Shown here piece after piece: positions 1 to 4,582 of a DNA stretch of 5,870 nt. The first letter of the stretch is position 1; each line of letters begins with the position of its first letter. The DNA is taken from assembly GCA_026785875.1 (NCBI GenBank), contig JAJAZF010000367.1, positions 1 to 5,870 on the forward strand. The letters run 5' to 3'. The notes under the pieces are model-generated. The model was not told the DNA's origin. It worked only from the letters and a program-made list of their open reading frames with translations, and searched no databases. The stretch comes from Chamaesiphon sp. Lineage in GTDB: Bacteria > Cyanobacteriota > Cyanobacteriia > Cyanobacteriales > Chamaesiphonaceae. Made by a program: the position numbers and the translations under genes.

Positions 1-32
1 GAGTGAAAAATATCGATCGCGACTGGTGACTG

Positions 33-776
33 CTAATTACTGCGCGTCACTATTAGAGCATTAATTGATTGACTTTTTGCAGATGAATTAGGCTGTTTAT
101 ACATCCAGATTTTAACTGATTTTTTAGCTGGTGCAATACAAGCATAAAATCCCTTTCGAGCGGTTACAGCAGGTACAGCATAATTATAACTACTCTCACA
201 AGCAATATTGGCTGAAGCCGTAACTCGATCGCTAATTCGATCGACTAAAACCTCATTAGAGTATTCTATCAGCGAACCAGTTGAAATTCGAGCAACATCA
301 TTGCCATCGCCATCACTATAGTTCCCATTCTGTAATAGAGTTGGCCCCCAGCGATATATTACTCTAGGTCCCAACCAGACGCTACGATTAGGAGGATCGG
401 CTAGATAATAAATAATCGGCTTTGTTAATTTGCTACTTGGGGCTGGCTTTAGAACTAAAATTATCTGGATAGGAGTATCTCCCGATACTGGATTAAAACC
501 AGTAGCATCGGATGGAATATTAGTCATTACTTGCTGAGACATTTTGATCTCATCAGTCATAAAAGCTAATGCTTGTTCGAGTTCTAATCGATCTGTCGTT
601 TCTATTTGACTGCGTTGATTTGCATTCATTAGCGCGTACAGTCCAGTTCCTGTTAAACTGATAACTATTCCGGTAATGACTAAAGCGACTAGTAATTCAA
701 CTAAAGTAAATCCTCTTTGGAACATCTGCTGAGGATGAGAATTATTCCGATCGATCGCTCTAGTTATAAACTTCAT
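33..776 (-). CDS. PilW-like minor pilin (prepilin-type protein)
   Basis: This 247-residue protein is a type IV pilin-like subunit, likely a minor pilin or pseudopilin held in the inner membrane before assembly. Seen: a 22-residue basic leader ending in Gly22, then Phe23-Thr-Leu-Val-Glu27, the classic prepilin peptidase site with Glu at mature +5, followed by a hydrophobic helix to about residue 50. The globular part includes a Tyr-Tyr-Leu and Gly-Pro-Arg-Val-Ile-Tyr-Arg-Trp-Gly region (about 123-144) of a type I associate with cyanobacterial PilW/HpsC-like pseudopilins, and two cysteines (193, 213) near the C-terminus that could form a disulfide loop. The first ATG is chosen because a good ribosome binding site (GAAAGGTG, 783-790) precedes it; Met18 has none. 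It is the last of four pilin-like genes, 22 bases after the PilX-like one. The fold class is secure; the PilW label and any specific process (motility, competence or polysaccharide secretion) are inference. Confidence 0.85.
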   Translation of the reverse strand: MKFITRAIDRNNSHPQQMFQRGFTLVELLVALVITGIVISLTGTGLYALMNANQRSQIETTDRLELEQALAFMTDEIKMSQQVMTNIPSDATGFNPVSGDTPIQIILVLKPAPSSKLTKPIIYYLADPPNRSVWLGPRVIYRWGPTLLQNGNYSDGDGNDVARISTGSLIEYSNEVLVDRISDRVTASANIACESSYNYAVPAVTARKGFYACIAPAKKSVKIWMYKQPNSSAKSQSINALIVTRSN

Positions 777-782
777 TTAATT

Positions 783-790
783 CACCTTTC
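783..790 (-). promoter_or_regulatory. Ribosome binding site of the PilW-like gene
   Basis: GAAAGGTG on the minus strand ends 6 bases before the ATG at 776. It supports the long-leader start over the internal Met18 and gives the last gene of the cluster its own translation initiation signal. Confidence 0.6.
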
Positions 791-798
791 GCTTATTA

Positions 799-2154
799 CT
801 AATTTTCTACTCTTTTCCAGGAACTAATCGGACTTATTTGTGATGGTTGTTTTAGTTTAGATATGCCAAAGTCTGCCCAATTACCCGATTGAATAATGGG
901 AATTTCATTTGGACTGGTTGTAGAATCCCAACTATTTACCCATACTGCGCCAGTAATATTTTTGCTGGGATTGGGAGGACTGGATTGAATACTTTTAGCA
1001 TCTGCATATGGTGCATGGATAAAGGCAGTAATGGATGCAGTATCTTTGACGATCAATTTGACAGTTTGGGAGCTACCATAGATCCGTAGATTCGGATGTG
1101 CAGCATTCACATTTATAGTTTGACTACCAGCTAAATCTAGATTACCTTTGAGATAGAGGTTGACTTTTTGGGTACCAACTAAATTAACTTTGAGGCGATC
1201 GATATCCTGTAACTTAATTGAATATCCACTAGAAATATCTATATCTACTAAGTAATGATATTCGCCTTTTGCATCGGGTATATCGCTAGGATTTGGTCTA
1301 GGAAGTGTAATTGAAGTAGTGATTGCTGGTAGTGAAATAGCATTATTTGGTGGCTCTTTTGCTAGTGGAATCAGTGTGAATGGATCGGCAATAATTTGAC
1401 CGCTGGATACACCACTAATTAAGGCAATATTACTAATATCGACACCTGCAATCCCATCGGGATCTGTCGCGGGGAGTTGAGGACAAACTACTCCTCTGAT
1501 TTGTCCAGTAATCTTTTGATTTGCACTGAGATTAAATGTATTTGCCCATAATGCTGGCGGGGCTATTGTCGCTGATTCACTGCCGATCGGTAGATTTACT
1601 GTTAGGGTACTTTTAGAGCTATTATGAGTAGTATTGTAGGCATCGATCTCGCCAGCGACAGTTAGTTTACCAATTCCATCTTCATATTTGTAGTCGATGA
1701 TTCGGTACCTACCTTTATTTCGATCGCTATTATCTAGAGCGATCCAAGTACTATTTTTAAATAATCCAGCTTGCTGTTTAGCTGAAATTAGATTAATTAA
1801 TCTACAACTTGACTGTGGTAATGATAAACGATCGAGTGTACTCGACCATTGATTTAGATCTTTACTTGCTAATATTTTATGTCGGTCGAGAAATGATTGA
1901 ACTCTAATAATTCCAGCTTCAGATACACTCAAAGCTCGATTAATTTCTCTTTGAGAAGCAGTAGTAGATCGATCGCTCTGAGAACGCCCAATCATACTAG
2001 CCGCTACAATAATCATCACTAAACCTAGCCCCAGAGCTAGAGGCAATGCAAATCCAGATTGAGTACTTTTTTGATGAGTTAAGTTAAACAGTTGCAAGCG
2101 TTGTTGTAAGAGTAGGAATTTAGGTACCTGATTTTTGGTAAATATTTTAGGCAT
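799..2154 (-). CDS. PilX-like minor pilin with beta-rich C-terminal domain
   Basis: At 451 residues this is the largest pilin-like protein here and a probable minor pilin component. Seen: a long basic leader (residues 1-34) ending in Gly34, then Phe35-Ala-Leu-Pro-Leu39 and a hydrophobic helix to about residue 55. Mature position +5 is Leu, not Glu. The helix is followed by Arg-Ala-Leu-Ser-Val-Ser-Glu-Ala-Gly (73-81), similar to the Ala-rich segment after the helix in Pseudomonas-type PilX proteins, which also lack Glu5. About residues 315-410 hold short beta repeats (Gly-Asn-Leu-Asp-Leu-Ala-Gly-Ser, Leu-Arg-Ile-Tyr-Gly-Ser-Ser, Ala-Phe-Ile-His-Ala-Pro, Gly-Ala-Val-Trp-Val-Asn-Ser-Trp), resembling the beta-helix-like domain common at the C-terminus of such proteins. 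Cysteines 117 and 224 could pair. It begins 37 bases after the GspH-like gene with no obvious ribosome binding site. Membership of the pilin superfamily is well supported; the exact role is inferred. Confidence 0.82.
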   Translation of the reverse strand: MPKIFTKNQVPKFLLLQQRLQLFNLTHQKSTQSGFALPLALGLGLVMIIVAASMIGRSQSDRSTTASQREINRALSVSEAGIIRVQSFLDRHKILASKDLNQWSSTLDRLSLPQSSCRLINLISAKQQAGLFKNSTWIALDNSDRNKGRYRIIDYKYEDGIGKLTVAGEIDAYNTTHNSSKSTLTVNLPIGSESATIAPPALWANTFNLSANQKITGQIRGVVCPQLPATDPDGIAGVDISNIALISGVSSGQIIADPFTLIPLAKEPPNNAISLPAITTSITLPRPNPSDIPDAKGEYHYLVDIDISSGYSIKLQDIDRLKVNLVGTQKVNLYLKGNLDLAGSQTINVNAAHPNLRIYGSSQTVKLIVKDTASITAFIHAPYADAKSIQSSPPNPSKNITGAVWVNSWDSTTSPNEIPIIQSGNWADFGISKLKQPSQISPISSWKRVEN

Positions 2155-2191
2155 TACGAATATAATTTAGTCATCTATAGTCAAAATAAAA

Positions 2192-2686
2192 TTAACTATT
2201 AAGTTTACGACAAATACGATCGGCTAGATCGTAACTACTGCCCACACGAATGATACCGAGGGGTGCAGAGACTGTTAAACATCGAGTATTACTCGGATTA
2301 TCTTTAATCGCTAAAATAATTGTCTTATTAGTCGTCGTATTGCCCCGAATTCCATACTTAATATCTTCAGATGCGCCAGTATAGTCGAGATCGATCGCAT
2401 CTGGTAAAATGCGATCGCCAGATAATAAACACCCCCGATCTCCGGCAATTTTCCCAGCCGTTTTATCTAAAGTCAGCCTACAACTTTGATTGCGGCGAAT
2501 TGCTTCTCGCTGTGCTTCTTGGAGACTAGCCACAACCATATCCGTCGCTTGAGCTAATTTAGCGCGATTTTGGGCGGCGATGAAACTAGGAATCGCCATC
2601 GCTGTCAAAATACCTACGATCGCAACTACAATTAATGATTCAGTTAGTGTAAAACCGAGATCCTTACTGACATTGGAGTGCAGCAT
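2192..2686 (-). CDS. GspH/FimT-like minor pseudopilin
   Basis: This 164-residue protein has the layout of GspH/FimT minor pseudopilins. Seen: an 11-residue leader ending in Gly11, Phe12-Thr-Leu-Thr-Glu16 (Glu at mature +5), a hydrophobic helix to about residue 38 with the typical Ile-Pro near its end, then Leu-Gln-Glu-Ala-Gln-Arg-Glu-Ala-Ile-Arg-Arg-Asn (55-66), the strongly family-like helix that leads into the beta domain. Four cysteines (69, 86, 136, 159) could form two periplasmic disulfides. In type II secretion and type IV pili, such proteins sit with the GspI/J/K or PilV/W/X equivalents in the tip complex, which fits the neighbours here. The ATG at 2686 lies 8 bases after GAGGT and overlaps the 3' end of the preceding PilV-like gene by 23 bases, suggesting translational coupling. 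Family call is firm; substrate or process is not known. Confidence 0.88.
   Translation of the reverse strand: MLHSNVSKDLGFTLTESLIVVAIVGILTAMAIPSFIAAQNRAKLAQATDMVVASLQEAQREAIRRNQSCRLTLDKTAGKIAGDRGCLLSGDRILPDAIDLDYTGASEDIKYGIRGNTTTNKTIILAIKDNPSNTRCLTVSAPLGIIRVGSSYDLADRICRKLNS
2411..2418. repeat. HIP1 palindrome
   Basis: A complete GCGATCGC octamer lies inside the GspH-like gene. HIP1 is a highly repeated octamer in many cyanobacterial genomes; its presence supports the taxonomic call and has no gene-specific meaning. Confidence 0.9.
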
Positions 2687-3251
2687 CAGGCATTACCTCG
2701 GTATAAAAGTGGAGAATTGGCTGTTCTAAATTACCCCCACTGATGGGAGTAATCGTGTATTGAATGCCGAGAATTTTGAATTCGGCATTTTCTGGAGTTG
2801 ATGGAATACTGACAGTCCGCGCAATTTGAAACGTTTTGCCCGTCTGACTGGTTTGGATCGTCGCAGCAAGGCTATAATCCGCAGTACCAGTAACATTTCC
2901 CCCAGCTAAATTATCCCTAATTAAATCGGCAAATCCAGCTTCGGCATCGGCGGGATAACATCGTACCTGGTTGGCACCTAGAGGAAGTTGAGTCGGAGTT
3001 ATTTGCGCTCGAATCTGCTCTAAATCCGCCTGCACCCAGCGGTTGGCTTCAGATATCTGTAAAGCTTTGGACTTGAGTAACATCGCTACCACCATGCCCT
3101 GCATAGCAACGGCTACAAAGGTGGTGGTGATCAAAATTGCAACTATTACTTCAGAGAGAGTAAAGCCTCCTTCGAGAGTCTGACAGCGGCTAGTCAGTCG
3201 CCATCTGAATCGACTGTCAAGAAATATTGGAAATCGCTGGGGCTGGATCAT
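2664..3251 (-). CDS. PilV-like minor pilin (prepilin-type protein)
   Basis: This 195-residue prepilin-like protein is the first gene of the pilin cluster. Seen: a 29-residue basic leader (several Arg, one Cys) ending in Gly28-Gly29, then Phe30-Thr-Leu-Ser-Glu34 with Glu at mature +5, and a hydrophobic helix to about residue 59. After the helix comes Glu-Ala-Asn-Arg-Trp-Val-Gln-Ala-Asp-Leu-Glu-Gln-Ile-Arg (68-81), the amphipathic continuation seen in PilV/GspI-type subunits. Mature cysteines 98 and 194 could link the domain to its extreme C-terminus. The leader is long for a prepilin, and no clear ribosome binding site precedes the ATG at 3251, but I see no better ATG between it and the Gly-Phe site. 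It begins 47 bases after rpmB. The prepilin call is strong; the PilV assignment rests on order and size rather than on a signature. Confidence 0.82.
   Translation of the reverse strand: MIQPQRFPIFLDSRFRWRLTSRCQTLEGGFTLSEVIVAILITTTFVAVAMQGMVVAMLLKSKALQISEANRWVQADLEQIRAQITPTQLPLGANQVRCYPADAEAGFADLIRDNLAGGNVTGTADYSLAATIQTSQTGKTFQIARTVSIPSTPENAEFKILGIQYTITPISGGNLEQPILHFYTEVMPDAALQCQ
2695..2699 (-). promoter_or_regulatory. Ribosome binding site of the GspH-like gene, inside the PilV-like gene
   Basis: GAGGT on the minus strand is 8 bases before the ATG at 2686 and lies within the last codons of the upstream PilV-like gene, whose stop is 20 bases inside the GspH-like gene. This fixes the GspH start and fits coupled translation. 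Confidence 0.5.
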
Positions 3252-3270
3252 ATACAGGAAATTGACAGCC

Positions 3271-3292
3271 AGATACCCCCAGCGGGGGATCT
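3271..3292 (-). terminator. GC-rich hairpin after rpmB, possible weak terminator
   Basis: AGAT-CCCCC and GGGGG-ATCT pair around a 3-base loop, with one bulged A at 3275, giving a 9-bp stem six bases past the rpmB stop. On the minus strand no T-run follows (the next bases are GGCTGTC), so it is not a standard intrinsic terminator. It could mark the rpmB mRNA 3' end by stalling or by protection from exonucleases, or allow partial readthrough into the pilin genes. The stem is clear; the function is inferred. Confidence 0.4.
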
Positions 3293-3298
3293 AGAAAT

Positions 3299-3535
3299 CT
3301 AGAATTTGTTGAGGTTGACACCTGCATCCTTCGCCATTGCTACCAAACCTTTGATTTCTAGGGTTTTGATTGCTTTTGTAGAGAGTTTCAAACGGACAAA
3401 ACGGTTGCCTTCTGCCCACCAGACACGTTTCCACTGCAAGTTAACTTGTTGCAGTTTCTTGGTGCGGTTGTGAGCGTGGGAAACTGCCATACCATTGTTG
3501 GCTCTTTTACCAGTCAGTTGACATACACGAGACAT
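3299..3535 (-). CDS. rpmB: 50S ribosomal protein L28
   Basis: This is the large-subunit protein L28, a small basic protein that binds 23S rRNA. Seen: full length of 78 residues, the usual size in cyanobacteria; the N-terminal Met-Ser-Arg-Val-Cys-Gln-Leu-Thr-Gly-Lys with Asn-Asn-Gly and Ser-His-Ala-His-Asn-Arg-Thr-Lys (residues 19-26); the Trp-Lys-Arg-Val-Trp-Trp core; and Arg-Leu-Lys-Leu-Ser-Thr-Lys-Ala-Ile-Lys-Thr-Leu-Glu near the C-terminus. Only the first Cys of the Zn-type L28 pattern is present, so this looks like a zinc-free form. Start is certain: AGGAGG lies 5 bases before the ATG. It has its own candidate promoter and a structured leader, and is followed after 47 bases by the pilin genes in the same direction, with no functional link expected. 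Confidence 0.97.
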   Translation of the reverse strand: MSRVCQLTGKRANNGMAVSHAHNRTKKLQQVNLQWKRVWWAEGNRFVRLKLSTKAIKTLEIKGLVAMAKDAGVNLNKF

Positions 3536-3540
3536 AAAAA

Positions 3541-3546
3541 CCTCCT
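3541..3546 (-). promoter_or_regulatory. Perfect Shine-Dalgarno of rpmB
   Basis: AGGAGG on the minus strand, 5 bases from the rpmB ATG, is the strongest ribosome binding site in the window and fits a highly translated ribosomal gene. The same TAGGAGG heptamer recurs 38 bases upstream (3579-3585), next to the -10 box. Confidence 0.85.
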
Positions 3547-3550
3547 ACTT

Positions 3551-3575
3551 GAACGCTGTTCGTAAAGTGACGAAC
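3551..3575 (-). promoter_or_regulatory. rpmB leader with two competing hairpins
   Basis: In the rpmB leader a perfect 6-bp inverted repeat, GTTCGT (minus strand, 3570-3575) and ACGAAC (3558-3563), encloses a 6-base loop. The same ACGAAC segment can instead pair through GAAC with GTTC at 3551-3554, across a 3-base loop, just before the Shine-Dalgarno. The two folds are mutually exclusive. This could be an autoregulatory site for L28 or a stability element. The pairings are seen; any regulatory role is inferred. Confidence 0.35.
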
Positions 3576-3584
3576 CAGCCTCCT

Positions 3585-3612
3585 ATTGTAGCTAATTTTT
3601 GTTCATCTACAA
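3585..3612 (-). promoter_or_regulatory. Candidate rpmB promoter
   Basis: Minus-strand TACAAT (3585-3590) matches 5 of 6 of the -10 consensus. A weak -35-like TTGTAG (3607-3612) lies 16 bases upstream. RNA would start near 3578, giving a leader of about 43 bases that holds the inverted repeats and the AGGAGG. The -10 is good, the -35 poor. Confidence 0.45.
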
Positions 3613-3658
3613 AAACCAAGAATTCACGGGCAATCAGCAATCGACTACGGATGTAAGT

Positions 3659-3704
3659 CTGATTGTGCCTATCCTATCCCAGTACGATCGGATACCACAA
3701 TCAG
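3659..3704. repeat. Imperfect long inverted repeat (hairpin)
   Basis: A perfect 9-bp arm pair, CTGATTGTG (3659-3667) and CACAATCAG (3696-3704), continues after a small 2x1 internal loop into TATCC (3670-3674) and GGATA (3690-3694), leaving a 15-base loop. TATCC is doubled in tandem (3670-3679), allowing a slipped alternative. Neither strand has a T-run after it, so it is not a classic terminator. It may end the YrdC transcript, form part of a small RNA, or be the remnant of a palindromic repeat. Confidence 0.5.
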
Positions 3705-3842
3705 TAATTTGGCTGAAATGAGAGGGACATAACTCAGCAATTAGAGAGGGGGGACAGAATGCCTCCGACTGAAATCGTGGACTTTGCAAGTGCGTGGAGT
3801 GGTTTTTGCCACTTTGAGTGTAGGTAGCAACTTGGGCGATAT

Positions 3843-4427
3843 CTAATCTAGATCGGTAAATTCGACCGCGCCTTGGCGGAGTAATTTCCAACCAGAATCC
3901 CATTTAATCACTGTAGATGGTTGTCCCGAAGTAGGTATATTTAGATCGATATCTAAAGTGAAAACTTGAGGGAAACTATCGCTAATTTCTGCCATTGTTA
4001 GGAGTGGTGGTGCTCCAGATAAATTGGCACTAGTAGTTGCTAAAGCACCTGTTTGAAGCAGGATCGAGCGAGCGATCTCACAATCGGGTACTCGTAAACC
4101 GATCGTTTGATTTTTGAGGGGATTCATTACTGCTGGTATTCGATCGGATGCAGGTAAAACTAGGGTAAGGGCACCAGGTAAATATCGCTCGGCGACTGCT
4201 TGCCAAATCTCAATTTCTCGCTCGGTTCCCTCGACATATTGCCATAAATCTGCAACTTTACCTAGCATTAAAATTAGTGGTTTATCTTGACTTCTTTGTT
4301 TGGCTTCAAAGATTAATTGGGCGCATTCTGGTAGTGTTGCTAATGCGGGAACAGTATCCGTAGGAAAGCTAATTAAATTACCAGTTTGAGCAGCAACTAT
4401 TATCCGATCTAGAGAAACTTTAGGCAC
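3843..4427 (-). CDS. tsaC: L-threonylcarbamoyladenylate synthase, YrdC/TsaC/Sua5 family (short form)
   Basis: This cytosolic enzyme makes threonylcarbamoyl-AMP from threonine, bicarbonate and ATP, the first step of t6A37 formation in ANN-reading tRNAs; the TsaBDE partners are not in the window. Seen: 194 residues, a YrdC domain only, without the extra C-terminal domain of full Sua5. Family patterns in order are Ser-Phe-Pro-Thr-Asp-Thr-Val (20-26), the nucleotide-site Lys43-x-Arg45 with Lys-Pro-Leu (49-51), Pro-Gly-Ala-Leu-Thr-Leu-Val-Leu (84-91), Gly-Leu-Arg-Val-Pro-Asp (110-115), Thr-Thr-Ser-Ala-Asn-Leu-Ser-Gly (131-138) and Ser-Thr-Val-Ile (about 169-172). The start codon is GTG at 4427: no in-frame ATG exists before the upstream TGA, and the N-terminus matches family length. 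No ribosome binding site is visible, and a promoter sits directly before the GTG. Function call is strong; tsaC versus a YciO-type paralogue cannot be settled from sequence alone. Confidence 0.88.
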   Translation of the reverse strand: MPKVSLDRIIVAAQTGNLISFPTDTVPALATLPECAQLIFEAKQRSQDKPLILMLGKVADLWQYVEGTEREIEIWQAVAERYLPGALTLVLPASDRIPAVMNPLKNQTIGLRVPDCEIARSILLQTGALATTSANLSGAPPLLTMAEISDSFPQVFTLDIDLNIPTSGQPSTVIKWDSGWKLLRQGAVEFTDLD

Positions 4428-4433
4428 TGTAAG

Positions 4434-4462
4434 AGTATATTGGTAAATGAATATATGAGCAA
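4434..4462 (-). promoter_or_regulatory. Candidate promoter of the YrdC gene, possibly giving a leaderless mRNA
   Basis: Minus-strand TATACT (4434-4439, 5 of 6 of the -10 consensus) lies 17 bases from TTGCTC (4457-4462, the TTG of a -35). A start 7 bases past the -10 falls on base 4427, the G of the GTG start codon. This would also explain the missing ribosome binding site. Confidence 0.4.
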
Positions 4463-4496
4463 TTCATGGATTGTCCCTATATTTTAGATGATGAAT

Positions 4497-4541
4497 TTAT
4501 AAAAGTATAGCCGATCGCAAGTATTATTTGCGCTCGGCTAT
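4497..4541 (-). terminator. Intrinsic terminator of the trypsin-like protease gene
   Basis: The arms at 4507-4520 and 4528-4541 form an 8-bp outer stem (ATAGCCGA with TCGGCTAT), one mismatch (4515/4533) and a 5-bp inner stem (CGCAA with TTGCG) around a 7-base loop. On the minus strand the stem is followed by ACTTTTAT, a short T-run. It begins about 40 bases after the protease stop and before the promoter of the YrdC gene, exactly where a terminator should separate the two. Confidence 0.7.
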
Positions 4542-4582
4542 TAAAAATAAAAGTATTTGACTAAAGTCCAAGAGAGCAGGAA

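Larger units (their letters stand above)
3536..3842. other. 307-base intergenic region between the YrdC gene and rpmB
   Basis: I see no credible gene here. An open frame on the minus strand (3634-3903) runs into the 3' end of the YrdC gene, but its product is low in recognisable pattern and has no ribosome binding site. The region holds the rpmB promoter and leader (3536-3612), a long imperfect hairpin (3659-3704), and nothing further that I can name between 3705 and 3842 apart from a short 5-bp inverted repeat (3798-3813). No U-rich terminator for the YrdC gene is evident. Confidence 0.6.

Noticed and set aside
1..32. Terminator after the PilW-like gene
   Set aside because: A short T-run is present on the minus strand (about positions 6-10), but I could not form a convincing stem before it; the cluster may continue beyond the window.
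889..1089. Plus-strand 66-residue open frame inside the PilX-like gene
   Set aside because: It lies wholly antisense to a good gene and shows no start signal or domain.
2155..2191. TTGACT and TATATT upstream of the PilX-like gene as an internal promoter
   Set aside because: The spacing is only 14 bases, too short for a standard promoter, and the sequence is generally AT-rich.
3798..3813. AGTGG/CCACT hairpin after the YrdC gene as a terminator
   Set aside because: The stem is only 5 bp and no T-run follows on the minus strand.
3634..3903. An 89-residue minus-strand open frame overlapping the end of the YrdC gene
   Set aside because: It overlaps a well-supported gene in another frame, has no ribosome binding site or recognisable pattern, and its non-overlapping part is the gap with the hairpin.
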